Positions 20,101 to 28,004 of a stretch of DNA of 64,000 nucleotides are shown here, piece by piece; positions within the stretch are counted from its first letter, which is position 1, and each line of letters starts with the position of its first letter. The translations under genes and the position numbers were made by a program. Source of the DNA: Elusimicrobiota bacterium (GTDB taxonomy: Bacteria; Elusimicrobiota; Elusimicrobia; UBA1565; UBA9628); NCBI GenBank assembly GCA_026388095.1, contig JAPLKL010000046.1, positions 1-64,000 on the forward strand, written 5' to 3'. The notes beneath the pieces are model-generated. The model searched no databases. It was not told the DNA's origin and saw only the letters and a program-made list of their open reading frames with translations.

Positions 20101-20409
20101 CAGGGGCGCTTCCAGTACGTCAACGACGCGGCCTGCCGGGCCTTGGGCTACACCCGCGCGGAGCTCCTGGCTTTGTCGGTCTGGGACGTGGACGCGGGCA
20201 TGAAGGCCGAGGCCTGGGACGGTTTCTGGAAGAAGCTGCGCGAGCAGCGCAGCCTGATGCTGGAGACGCGCGAACGCGCCAAGGACGGCCGCGTCTACCC
20301 GGTGGAGGTCGCCTGCAGCTATCTGGAGCATGGCGGTCGGGAGCGCTGCTTCGCCTTCGTGCAGGATATCACCGAGCGCAAGCGCTCGGAAGAGAGCCAG
20401 GGCAGCTAG
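17197..20409 (+). CDS. GAF plus seven-PAS sensor protein without output domain
   Basis: 1070 aa, soluble. A GAF domain (about 1-180) is followed by seven PAS/PAC units starting near residues 188, 313, 450, 565, 690, 815 and 940. Examples are SLFETSRDGIVIADMEGRIE, MVDKLPVGVWLTDAQGKI and FAVDNCSIPAHWVDPQGRF; each ends with a PAC signature such as DITERKRAE. The protein stops right after the last PAC (ITERKRSEESQGS). No HisKA, HATPase, GGDEF or other output domain is present. The reading frame is intact up to a convergent receiver gene whose stop overlaps by 4 bp, so it is not simply cut by a frameshift nearby. It may dock a separate kinase or pass signals to the lone receiver next door; that is inference. 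Confidence 0.88.
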   Translation: MDNDTQQRDAAGAGLLASVASAAHTLLTSANFDQAVMRAVDSVGRALDVDRICVFEMHPHPQTEEALVSRSHEWRRDPALSEPTPIQDISLQGNLPRWHAALSAGNSLEGMVREMPPAERAFLEPLGSKSILVVPIIIQERWAGFLCFHDCRRERGWSGDEKSILRTMAACVGGTLARRQADQATRASVRKYRSLFETSRDGIVIADMEGRIEDANRAFLEMTGYGFDELSGRTYQQLTPVRWAKLDGDVLGEQVLKRGYCDEYEKEYIRRDGAVIPVTVRIWLVRDEQGRPSRMWRITRDISERRRMEESLRASERQLRTMVDKLPVGVWLTDAQGKIVLCNQAGEGIWGGVRFSGIEQYGQYPSWWHGTGRRMQPHEWAPVRALSRGETYVNEIIDIETSDGRRKTISHSAIPVRDDANQITGIVVINEDITERKRAESRLRDSEERHRRITQALSDYVYTVHVEDGRAVSTEHGAACEAVTGYTRDDFASNPYLWLRMVVEADKAAVLEQGRRLLAGEKPGPFEHRIVRKDGQTRWVRNTSVPHFDPQGKLLYYDGVIQDITDRKEADDALRLTQFAMDHCAIPVFWIGPSGRFLYANEAAALSLGYPREQLLYLGMPDINPDFPLDRWSAHWAELKRAKVLRWEGRACRQDGRVFPVEITANYLEFNGREYDFTFVRDIGEQRQAQDSVRESREMLRLVLDHIPQRVFWKGRDFRYLGCNRPFLQDAGLKDAGDILGKEDTELSWKEKAAAYRVDDQAVMDQDRPRLDCEESQPAAGREPRWIKLSKLPLHDKDGKVIAVLGTYEDVTERRRAEGALRESETKYRIVADNTRDWEFWFAPSGEFLYVSPSCQQVTGRAPQEFLSDPGLLLSIIHPEDRPGFQSHRNEAVEHRTPGELEFRIVLPDGTQRWIGHVCQPVFDAEGRFLGTRGSNRDITERKTDEESLRFSQFAVDNCSIPAHWVDPQGRFQYVNDAACRALGYTRAELLALSVWDVDAGMKAEAWDGFWKKLREQRSLMLETRERAKDGRVYPVEVACSYLEHGGRERCFAFVQDITERKRSEESQGS

Positions 20410-20807
20410 GTCCCGGGGGGGGCCTTCGCGGCCGTGACCCGGAGGACGGCTTCCCGGAGCTGCCTCGGGTCGAAAGGCTTCTCGAAGAAGCCCGCCACCG
20501 AAGGCACGGACTCGAACGGCAGGCGCATGTCGTCCTTGGCCGTGACCACGAGGATGGGCAAGGACGCCGTGCGCGGGCAGTTCTTGATGGCGATGGCCGC
20601 GGTGTAGCCGTCCATGATGGGCATCATCACATCCAGGATCACGACGTCGGGCAGGGCCGCGGCCTCGTCAACGGGGTCCACGCCCAGTGCGCGCAGGGCT
20701 TCCTGGCCGTTCTTGGCCGCGGAGACCGCATGCCCGGATTTCTCCAGGATGAACGTCAGCAGGGCCACGATGGGGTCTTCGTCGTCGACGACGAGTATCT
20801 TGGCCAC
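20406..20807 (-). CDS. Single-domain response regulator
   Basis: 133 aa, only a CheY-like receiver. The acidic pair is in VVDDEDP (8-13), the phosphoacceptor Asp in VVILDVMMP, the conserved Thr in ILVVTAKDD and the Lys in FFEKPFD. All key residues are present, so it should be phosphorylated. With no effector domain it must act by protein contact. It begins with GTG at 20807 and ends convergently against the PAS gene, sharing 4 bp. Its kinase is not obvious in the window: the multi-PAS protein has none, and the kinase at 41501-43744 is far away. Confidence 0.9.
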   Translation of the reverse strand: MAKILVVDDEDPIVALLTFILEKSGHAVSAAKNGQEALRALGVDPVDEAAALPDVVILDVMMPIMDGYTAAIAIKNCPRTASLPILVVTAKDDMRLPFESVPSVAGFFEKPFDPRQLREAVLRVTAAKAPPGT

Positions 20808-20840
20808 GGCGCATAATTTATATCATATTCGCCGGAGCCT

Positions 20841-21311
20841 ATGGACACCAACGCGGCGACAGGCCTAGTGCGGGAGGTGCGCGGCTTCCTGGCCGGTCTG
20901 CGCCTGGAACTGCCTGAAGTGTTCCGGAAGCCTCCTGCGGCCCCGGTCCCTCCCCAGGTCCGGCAGCGCCTTGCCGGGCCGGCGGATCCGGTGCGCGAGC
21001 TTTTTGAGTCGCGGGTGAGGCACTGGAGCGCGGCGATGTCGGTCGCGCCCAAGCGCGTCTTCCTCAAGAACCAGAGGACGCTCTGGGGCAGTTGCTCCAC
21101 GCGCGGCAACCTCAACTTCAATCGGGTGCTGGCGCACGCCCCGGCCGAGATCGTGGACTACGTGGTCATCCACGAGCTGGCGCACCTCAAGGAGATGAAC
21201 CACTCCCGCCGCTTCTGGGCCGTGGTCGAAGCGTGGTGCCCGGAGCAGAAGCAGCGCCGCCGCTGGCTGCGCCGGAACGTCTCATTGCTGAAGCGCCCGG
21301 CGTTCCGCTGA
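20841..21311 (+). CDS. YgjP/DUF45-type zinc metallohydrolase
   Basis: 156 aa. The C-terminal two thirds match the YgjP-like (DUF45) domain: LWGSCSTRGNLNFN, then the metal site HELAHLKEMNHS (HExxH with a downstream His) and FWAVVEAWCPE. The family is related to SprT/WLM peptidases; the cellular substrate is unknown, and some members act with restriction systems, which I do not see here. The N-terminal 60 residues are Pro-rich and family-atypical. The start at 20841 has GGAG at 20834-20837 and a TATCAT box at 20821-20826. The gene is divergent from the receiver gene across 33 bp. Confidence 0.85.
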   Translation: MDTNAATGLVREVRGFLAGLRLELPEVFRKPPAAPVPPQVRQRLAGPADPVRELFESRVRHWSAAMSVAPKRVFLKNQRTLWGSCSTRGNLNFNRVLAHAPAEIVDYVVIHELAHLKEMNHSRRFWAVVEAWCPEQKQRRRWLRRNVSLLKRPAFR

Positions 21312-21406
21312 GACCCGCAGCGGCGCGCCCTCTCCGCGGGCGGGCCTTGACAGCCAGACAGTCCGAAGTTAACATTTGGGAAGTCCACATTTGTTGATCA
21401 CTCGCC

Positions 21407-22093
21407 ATGCGCTATGCCCGACTGTTGAGCGCGCTGGACAGGGCAGGCCTCTCCCCGGAGAGAGCCGCGCGAGAGCTCGGGGTGTCAGGCATGACGCTGC
21501 GGCGGTGGCGCGACAAGCCTAGAAACGAGCAGCTCCCTGAGATATACCGTTTGGCGATCGCGCCGCTCTTGCGCCGGCTCGTCGGCGAAGGCATCCTGCA
21601 TCCCGAAGACCCCGATGTGGTCGCGGCTTTTGTCTCCGCGGAAGACCCTTTCCAGAAAACCCTCCGGGATTTCGGGATCACGAACGAGGCCCTGCGGTCC
21701 CCCGGCGAGAGCCGGGACGTCGTCGCCAAGGGCTTGGCACGGATCGGCGAGAACGAACACCGTCAGGACCAAGTCCGGAACTCCGGCCGGATGCTCGCGC
21801 ATTTCAAGGCCATGGGAGAGGAATGGCGCGGCCGCATCGACGATCTCATGCTGGCCCTACGTTCTCACGAAATCGCTATCCTTGATAAGTTCGTCGCTTT
21901 CGGCGCCCTATTCTACCTCATCACTCCCTTCGACCAGATCCCGGACTACATCCCCGTCATCGGCCTCAGCGACGATTTCATTGTGCTGGGCATCGCCGTC
22001 CTTTATTACCATCGGCGTTTTCCGCATCTTTTTCGTGGTCGAGCGCGGAAACAAGACAAAGGCGATGGCCTAAGCCAATCAAAAAGGATTTGA
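21407..22093 (+). CDS. HTH plus YkvA-like (DUF1232) membrane protein
   Basis: 228 aa. Residues 1-45 look like a helix-turn-helix (LSPERAARELGVSGMTLRRWRDKP). The C-terminal part carries the DUF1232/YkvA signature: VAFGALFYLITPFDQIPDYIPVIGLSDDFIVLGIAVLYYH, with the conserved P-x-D-x-I-P-D core and two membrane helices. DUF1232 function is unknown. A helix-turn-helix joined to it is unusual and may indicate a membrane-tethered regulator or just a helical adaptor. The stop codon overlaps the TTG start of the next gene, so they form an operon. Confidence 0.78.
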   Translation: MRYARLLSALDRAGLSPERAARELGVSGMTLRRWRDKPRNEQLPEIYRLAIAPLLRRLVGEGILHPEDPDVVAAFVSAEDPFQKTLRDFGITNEALRSPGESRDVVAKGLARIGENEHRQDQVRNSGRMLAHFKAMGEEWRGRIDDLMLALRSHEIAILDKFVAFGALFYLITPFDQIPDYIPVIGLSDDFIVLGIAVLYYHRRFPHLFRGRARKQDKGDGLSQSKRI

Positions 22094-23367
22094 AGCTTCT
22101 ATTCCTTCTGTCCATGCTGGCCGCGCCGCCCGCCAGGGCATCCACACCTCCCATCGCTCCCCAGCCGGAGCGGTCTACCCAGGCGGACGAGTTGCCCGCT
22201 ATGGTCAAATTGGTCATGCGGCCGACCAAGGGCGGCATGTTCCTCTATTTGCCTTCAATAGACACCGATCCCAACAGCGGCGTGACGGCCGGCATCATGC
22301 CGGTCTGGGTGGTGATGGCCGCATCGGATACGGTGCGGCGCATCTATGTGACCAATCTGACCTACAATCCTCACTTCGGCGTCACCGCAGGCTGCGAGGT
22401 GTTCTCTTTCCTCTCGTCGCGGAGCAATCTCCATACCGACTTATCGTTTTCGCAGTACTGGAACCGCGAAGTGAGCGCCGCTTACAGCACGGTGATCCCC
22501 TTCAAAAGGGAGGTGGACTTCCACGGACACGTCGAGTACTCGCGGGACGGGTCCAAGCGCTTCTTCGGATTCGGCCCCAACAGCGCCAAAAGCGGGGAAT
22601 CCAACTATACTCTCGACACGATCAATTACCGCGTGTCGGGGTCGGTCCCCTTGAGGGAAGGATCCCCGTTCAACGCCGGAGTCATGCATGCATTCATGGC
22701 GAACAAGGTGGGCGGGTCGTTCCCGGGAATCCCGGACACCATAGCGCTCTATCCCACGGTGGTTCAGGATGTCGCCCAGCGCCACCACAACGTCTCTTTC
22801 CGCGGTTTTCTCAACTATGATACGCGCGACAGCCCCGTCACGACCTCCCGCGGCACCTATGCCGAGACCTTCATCGGCATGGGCGACAAGAGCCTTTTCA
22901 GCCAGTACGATTACTATCGCTACGGCATGGAGCTCAAGCACTTCCGGCCCACGATCGGCGAGGACGAGCGGGAGCCCAGATTCATATCGGCCAGCCGCGT
23001 CCGTTTCGAGAACTTGGTGGGCACGGTGCCTTTCTGGCTGATGCCGAATCTGGGCGGGAAATACAGCCATCGCGGCTATGGCGAGGGCCGGTATATCGAC
23101 CAAGGGATGTTCATGATCGAAGGCGAACAGCGCTGCCGGCTCCATGCCATGAGGATATCCGGGGTCATGACCTCCTTCTGGCTGGACCCTTTCTTGGGCG
23201 TCGGCACGGTGTTCCCGGAACTCGACCTCATGCAGGCCAAGTACTTCCATCCGGTCGTGGGCGCGGCCCTGCGGGTCGTGGGCCGCCCGCAGATCGTCGG
23301 CTCGGCTGATTTCGGCTACGGGCAGGAAGGGCTCAAGGTGTTCTTGGACATTGATTACTCCTTCTAG
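22090..23367 (+). CDS. Omp85/BamA-like outer-membrane barrel protein
   Basis: 425 aa. It has a signal peptide (MKLLFLLSMLAAPPARA) and a body of amphipathic beta strands ending in Phe (VFLDIDYSF), as expected for an outer-membrane barrel. NYDTRDSPVTTSRGTYAE and YYRYGMELKHFRP resemble the surface antigen D15/BamA barrel domain. There are no POTRA repeats, so it is not a complete BamA; barrel-only relatives often occur as accessory outer-membrane proteins. The start is TTG at 22090, overlapping the upstream stop by 4 bp with AAGGA just before; no later start keeps a complete signal peptide. Confidence 0.75.
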   Translation: MKLLFLLSMLAAPPARASTPPIAPQPERSTQADELPAMVKLVMRPTKGGMFLYLPSIDTDPNSGVTAGIMPVWVVMAASDTVRRIYVTNLTYNPHFGVTAGCEVFSFLSSRSNLHTDLSFSQYWNREVSAAYSTVIPFKREVDFHGHVEYSRDGSKRFFGFGPNSAKSGESNYTLDTINYRVSGSVPLREGSPFNAGVMHAFMANKVGGSFPGIPDTIALYPTVVQDVAQRHHNVSFRGFLNYDTRDSPVTTSRGTYAETFIGMGDKSLFSQYDYYRYGMELKHFRPTIGEDEREPRFISASRVRFENLVGTVPFWLMPNLGGKYSHRGYGEGRYIDQGMFMIEGEQRCRLHAMRISGVMTSFWLDPFLGVGTVFPELDLMQAKYFHPVVGAALRVVGRPQIVGSADFGYGQEGLKVFLDIDYSF

Positions 23368-23408
23368 CTCTCGCGGCCTTCAATTGACAGACAGAAAGGA
23401 GGAAAACG

Positions 23409-23903
23409 ATGGGTGACCAGCTTCAAGAGCAAAGGGGTATCAGCGATAAGCACCACGAAAAGGTCGAGGCCGCCAAAGCCTCTCCCCACGTGCACGTCCC
23501 GCGGCTGATCACCAGCCAACATGGCCATGCGCACGTGCACGGCACGGGAACCGTCGGGCGATTCAACAACAGGCTCGCCGTGCTGATCACGCAGAGCGTG
23601 GGCACCATGTGGGCAGCGTACCTCTTTTTCCTCATCGCTTTGGTGTCGATGCCGCAGGCGTGGGCCGCCTTCATCAAGGGCGACACGGTCACCGGCGTGT
23701 CGTGGCTGAGCCAGTCCTTCCTCCAGTTGGTGCTTCTGCCCATCATCATCGTCGGACAGAACGTCATCTCGGCCAGCCAGGACGCCCGCGCGGAGGCCGA
23801 TCACCTGACCCTGACCGCGCTGCATGCGATCAATATCCGCCAGCTGGCGATTCTGGAGCAGCAGCAGAAGATCCTGGACTTGCTGCACCAAAAGAAGGCC
23901 TAG
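23409..23903 (+). CDS. DUF1003-like inner-membrane protein
   Basis: 164 aa. A His-rich soluble N-terminus (HHEKVEAAKASPHVHVP, HGHAHVHGTG) precedes two membrane helices (MWAAYLFFLIALVSM and FLQLVLLPIIIVGQN). The segment LLPIIIVGQNVISASQDARAEAD followed by a helical tail resembles the DUF1003 family, whose function is unknown. The histidine cluster could bind metal. A strong AGGAGG lies 6 nt before the ATG at 23409. The gene follows the outer-membrane barrel gene and precedes the porin gene in the same orientation. Confidence 0.65.
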   Translation: MGDQLQEQRGISDKHHEKVEAAKASPHVHVPRLITSQHGHAHVHGTGTVGRFNNRLAVLITQSVGTMWAAYLFFLIALVSMPQAWAAFIKGDTVTGVSWLSQSFLQLVLLPIIIVGQNVISASQDARAEADHLTLTALHAINIRQLAILEQQQKILDLLHQKKA

Positions 23904-23947
23904 GGAGGATACCGGCGATTGAGCCGCTTTTGATATCATCAGCGGGC

Positions 23948-25333
23948 ATGGGTGAGACGGAGAATGGATATCGCCGGATAGGCCGCCTCGTGGTCCGCAT
24001 CATCTTGGCGGCCGGCTTCCTCCTTCCCGGCCGGGCCTTCGGGCAGATGATCGCGAAAGCGGCGCCGGTCCCGGAAGCGCCGACCGCTGTCCTGCCTGAG
24101 ACGGCCTCGCGCTACAGCATCCATTTCCAGACCACGCTCATCGACCAGGGCCACGCCCGTTTCACGGCTCCCTACACCGGCAAGAATAGCCTCCGGCCCG
24201 AACCGGAGAGCGCCAACTCGGTCACCGCCACGCTGTTCCTGGGCCTGCGCCTGCTGCCGGGCACGGAACTCTACCTCGATCCGGAGATGTCGGGCGGCCG
24301 CGGCATGAGCGGGGCGCGCGGCGTGGCCGGCTCCGGCAACGGGGAGACCTACCGCATCGGCGACGCCCAGCCGGTCATCTCCACCGCCCGCCTCTACCTG
24401 CGCCAGACCTTCGGTTTCGGGGCCGAGACCGAGACGCTCGCAGACGGCCCGAACCAGGTCGCGGGACCGGCCGCCGCCCACCGCCTGATGCTGCAGGCGG
24501 GCAAGTTCAGCGTGGCCGACAACTTCGACTGCAACGCCTACGCGACCGACCCGCGCACGCAGTTCATGAACTGGTCGCTGATGAGCTCCGGGGCCTGGGA
24601 CTTCCCGGCCGACACCCGCGGCTACACCTGGGGGCTGCTGGCCGAATACCACGCCCCGGATTGGGCCTTGCGCGGCGCGGCCGTGGCGGAGCCCAAGGAG
24701 GCCAACATGCTGGACATGGACCGGCGCATCGGCCGCGCGCACGGTCTGGCCATCGAGGGCCAGCATGCCCTCCGCTTCGGGGAGCGCAAGGGCACGGCGC
24801 GCCTGCTCGCCTTCTACAACCAGGCGCATATGGGCAACTACGACGAGTCGCTGGCTCAAGCCGGCACTCCCGACGTGACCCTGACGCGCGCCTACGGCCG
24901 CAGCAAGTGGGGGCTGGCCTCCAGCGACGACCTGGAGTTGACCGGCCATCTGGGCGCTTTCATGCGCCTGAGCTGGAACGACGGCCGCAACGAGACCTGG
25001 GCCTTCACGGAGATCGACGCCTCTCAGGCGCTCGGCATCGAATTCAAGCCCGCGGATTGGGGACGGCCGCGCGATCGCTGGGGCCTGGGAGCGGTGGTCA
25101 ACGAGCTTTCGGGACCGCACCGGCGCTACCTGGCCGCGGGCGGCTTGGGCGCCATCATCGGTGATGGGGGGCTTCACTACGGCCCGGAGATGATCCTGGA
25201 GACTTATTACAGCTGGCAGGTCCTCAAGGCCCTGGCGGTGAGCCCGGACGCCCAGTTCATGGTCAACCCCGGCTACAACCGCTCCCGCGGCCCGGTGCCG
25301 GTCTGGGGATTGCGCGTCCACGCCGAGTTCTAG
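23948..25333 (+). CDS. OprB-family carbohydrate-selective porin
   Basis: 461 aa. An N-terminal export signal (RIILAAGFLLPGRAFG) precedes an all-beta body typical of OprB porins: LMLQAGKFSVADNFDCNAYA, DPRTQFMNWSLMSSGAWDFP and YTWGLLAEYHAPDWALRGAA, with a C-terminal aromatic (GLRVHAEF). These trimeric barrels allow sugar uptake through the outer membrane. The start at 23948 is chosen because it gives a sensible signal sequence; the open frame extends upstream to 23609 but that part overlaps the DUF1003-like gene. No strong ribosome binding site is visible. Confidence 0.82.
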   Translation: MGETENGYRRIGRLVVRIILAAGFLLPGRAFGQMIAKAAPVPEAPTAVLPETASRYSIHFQTTLIDQGHARFTAPYTGKNSLRPEPESANSVTATLFLGLRLLPGTELYLDPEMSGGRGMSGARGVAGSGNGETYRIGDAQPVISTARLYLRQTFGFGAETETLADGPNQVAGPAAAHRLMLQAGKFSVADNFDCNAYATDPRTQFMNWSLMSSGAWDFPADTRGYTWGLLAEYHAPDWALRGAAVAEPKEANMLDMDRRIGRAHGLAIEGQHALRFGERKGTARLLAFYNQAHMGNYDESLAQAGTPDVTLTRAYGRSKWGLASSDDLELTGHLGAFMRLSWNDGRNETWAFTEIDASQALGIEFKPADWGRPRDRWGLGAVVNELSGPHRRYLAAGGLGAIIGDGGLHYGPEMILETYYSWQVLKALAVSPDAQFMVNPGYNRSRGPVPVWGLRVHAEF

Positions 25334-25390
25334 AAGGGGGCCGGCCGGGAAAATCCGCAGGGCTTCATAATTTTGTAGAACAGTTGGGCC

Positions 25391-26686
25391 ATGTCGGGCT
25401 ACCCCAGCAACTTCACCTACCTCTCCTACATCATCGGCATCCCGGTGATCGACGCCGCCAGCGGCCGCCAGGTGGGGCGCGTGGTCGACATGGCCGCGGG
25501 CCTGCGCGAGATGTTCCCCCGCATCTCCGGCGCCATGATCTCGCGGGGGGGCTGGAACGGAGCGCGGGCCTACCTGCCCTGGAAGAACGTCAAGTCCTTG
25601 GAGCTGCGCAAGGCCTTGGTCGCCGAGGGCGCGGCCGAGGCCTTCGCCCAGGAGCCCAAGCTGGGCGAAAACGAGATCCTCATCAAGGAGACCTTCTGGG
25701 ACAAGCAGATCGTGGACATCCACGGCTGCAAGGTCGTGCGGGTCAACGACCTGCATCTGCTGCGCGAGGACCAGAACCTCTGGGTCGTGCACATGGACGT
25801 GGGCATCCCGGGGCTGCTGCGCCGGCTGGGCTGCTTCGGGCCGTGCGACTGGCTCTTCAAGCTGGTCTTCTCGGTCCCGATGCGGGAGAAGTTCATCTCC
25901 TGGAAGTTCGTCCAGCCCATCACTTCCACCATCGGCAGCGACGCGTTGGCCCTGAAGGTCCACCACTCCAAGCTCTCCGAGCTGCATCCCGCGGACCTGG
26001 CCGAGATCTTCATCGACCTGGGCACCGACGAGCGCCTGCTCATCCTGCAGTCTCTCGACGACGCCACGGCCGCGCAGGCCTTCCAGGAGATGCCGCTGTC
26101 GGCGCGCGTGCAGATGGCCGAGACCATCCCGGAGGGGCGCCTGGCCGGACTGGTCGACGGCATGGCCATGGACGAGGTCGTGGACCTCGTGGCCCAACTG
26201 CCCAAGAAGAAGAAGGACGCCCTGCTGCGCCGCTTGCCCGCGGAGAAGGTCGCGCAGGTGAAGGGCCTCTTGGAGGTGTCCCGCCGCGTGGCCGGCAGCA
26301 TCATGAACACCGCATTCCTCTCCGTTCGGCGCGACGCCACCGCGGCCCAGGTCCTGGAGCAGGTCAAGGCTGAGGCCAAGCGCGTGGAGTCGATCTACCA
26401 CACCTACGTGCTCGACGAGAACGACGAGCTGGTGGGCGTGGTCACCTTGCGCCAGCTCCTGACCGCGCCTGCCGACGCGCCGGTGGCCGGGTTCATGCGC
26501 AAGCGCGTGGTGCGGGTCGCGCTGGACACCAACATCAAGGACGTGGCCGACATCTTCCTAAAGTACGACTTCACCGTGCTGCCCGTCGTGGACCGCCGCG
26601 GCCGGGTCCAGGGCACCATCACCATGAAGGACTCCGTGGAAGCCGTCTTCCAGCAGGTGCGCAGCGAGGCCGAGGTGGTGAAATGA
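25391..26686 (+). CDS. PRC-barrel/MgtE_N/CBS regulatory protein
   Basis: 431 aa, no membrane segment. Residues 1-150 hold two PRC-barrel-like beta regions (IGIPVIDAASGRQVGRVVDM). Residues about 195-300 match the MgtE N-terminal domain (LHPADLAEIFIDLG, LVAQLPKKKKDALLRRL). Two CBS motifs follow (YVLDENDELVGVVTLRQL and FTVLPVVDRRGRVQGTITM). In MgtE channels these two domains sense cytoplasmic Mg2+ and gate the pore; here the pore domain is absent and the next gene, overlapping by 4 bp, is an NRAMP-family carrier. The pair is best read as a regulatory subunit and its transporter. Confidence 0.86.
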   Translation: MSGYPSNFTYLSYIIGIPVIDAASGRQVGRVVDMAAGLREMFPRISGAMISRGGWNGARAYLPWKNVKSLELRKALVAEGAAEAFAQEPKLGENEILIKETFWDKQIVDIHGCKVVRVNDLHLLREDQNLWVVHMDVGIPGLLRRLGCFGPCDWLFKLVFSVPMREKFISWKFVQPITSTIGSDALALKVHHSKLSELHPADLAEIFIDLGTDERLLILQSLDDATAAQAFQEMPLSARVQMAETIPEGRLAGLVDGMAMDEVVDLVAQLPKKKKDALLRRLPAEKVAQVKGLLEVSRRVAGSIMNTAFLSVRRDATAAQVLEQVKAEAKRVESIYHTYVLDENDELVGVVTLRQLLTAPADAPVAGFMRKRVVRVALDTNIKDVADIFLKYDFTVLPVVDRRGRVQGTITMKDSVEAVFQQVRSEAEVVK

Positions 26687-27987
26687 GCGAGGCCGCGGCG
26701 CCCGGCCTGGCCAAGGGCTTCTTCGAGCGGCTCAAGGAGCGGCCGGCCCTGCGCAACCTGTTCATCTTCCTGAGCATACTCGGCCCCGGCATCATCACGG
26801 GCAGCGTGGACAACGACGCGGGCGGCATCACCACCTATTCCGTGGCCGGAGCCCTGTACGGCTACAACCTCATCTGGACCCTCATCCCTTCCTTCGTGGC
26901 CCTGTTCGTGGTTCAGGAGATGAACGCGCGCATGGGCATCGTGACGGGCAAGGGCCTGGCCGACCTCATCCGCGAGAACTTCGGCGTCAAGATCACCTTC
27001 TTCATCTTCATCGGCCTGCTGATCGCGGACATCGGCAACACCGCCACCGAGTTCGCGGGCGTGGCCGGCAGCATGTCCATCTTCGGCATCAGCAAGTACC
27101 TCTCCGTGCCCTTGGCCGCGGCGGGGGTCTGGATCATGGTGGTCAAGGGGGATTATAAGGTCGCGGAGCGCATCTTCCTGGTCTTCAGCGTGTGCCTCTT
27201 CTCCTACATCGTCTCCGCGGTCCTGGCCAAGCCGGACTGGCACGCGGTGGCGAGGAGTTCCCTCCACCCGCAGATGCATCTCGACAGCGACTACCTGAGC
27301 ATGACCTTGGGCATCATCGGAACCACCATCGCGCCCTGGATGCAGTTCTACATGCAGTCCTCGGTCATCGAGAAACGGCTCAAGATCGAGGAATACCGCT
27401 ACGTGATCTGGGACGTCCTGCTGGGCTGCGTGGCCACCGTGGTGGTGGCCTTCTTCATCATCGTGGCCTGCGCGGCCACTTTGCACGTCAACGGGGTCAA
27501 GATCAACGAGGCGGCGGACGCGGCCATGTCGCTCAAGCCTTTCGCCGGGCCTTTCGCCTCTGAACTCTTCGCCTTCGGCCTTTTCGTGGCATCGGTCTTC
27601 TCCGCCACCATCCTGCCTCTGGCCACGGCCTTCTATGTCTGCGAGGCCTTCGGCTTCGAGGCCGGCATCAACAAGAAGATCCACGAGGCTCCGCAGTTCT
27701 ACGCCCTGTTCACCTTCATCATGGCCGTGGCCGTGGGCATCATCCTGCTGCCCCACGCGCCCTTGATCGCAATCACCATCTGGACCCAGGTCCTCAACGC
27801 CATGCTCCTGCCTGTGGTGCTCATCTCCATGATCCTCATGGTCAACAGCCCGAAGATCATGGGCGAGCATGTGAACAACCGCTTCCAGAACTGGGTGGGC
27901 TGGATCACCACCGTGATCCTCCTCGGGTTGACCGTCATGCTGCTCATCCAGCCGGCTCTGCCCATCCTCAAGAAGCTTTTCGGATAA
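26683..27987 (+). CDS. Divergent NRAMP-family divalent metal transporter
   Basis: 434 aa with about 11 membrane helices. Helix 1 reads GPGIITGSVDNDAGGITTYS, where classical NRAMPs have DPGN; the Asp remains but the Asn is Gly. Helix 6 reads TIAPWMQFYMQSS in place of the MPH motif, so the metal-binding Met is replaced by Ala. In the NRAMP-related Mg2+ transporters (NRMT) loss of that soft ligand goes with Mg2+ transport, so Mg2+ (or Mn2+) import is plausible; this is inference. The protein sits in the inner membrane. The ATG overlaps the stop of the MgtE_N/CBS gene (ATGA). Confidence 0.85.
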   Translation: MSEAAAPGLAKGFFERLKERPALRNLFIFLSILGPGIITGSVDNDAGGITTYSVAGALYGYNLIWTLIPSFVALFVVQEMNARMGIVTGKGLADLIRENFGVKITFFIFIGLLIADIGNTATEFAGVAGSMSIFGISKYLSVPLAAAGVWIMVVKGDYKVAERIFLVFSVCLFSYIVSAVLAKPDWHAVARSSLHPQMHLDSDYLSMTLGIIGTTIAPWMQFYMQSSVIEKRLKIEEYRYVIWDVLLGCVATVVVAFFIIVACAATLHVNGVKINEAADAAMSLKPFAGPFASELFAFGLFVASVFSATILPLATAFYVCEAFGFEAGINKKIHEAPQFYALFTFIMAVAVGIILLPHAPLIAITIWTQVLNAMLLPVVLISMILMVNSPKIMGEHVNNRFQNWVGWITTVILLGLTVMLLIQPALPILKKLFG

Positions 27988-28004
27988 CGTCCGAGGGCTC
28001 CGGC

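Noticed and set aside
25334-25390. Mg2+ riboswitch upstream of the MgtE_N/CBS gene
   Set aside because: Only 57 bp separate it from the porin gene; too short for an M-box or ykkC-like structure, and no conserved stems are visible.
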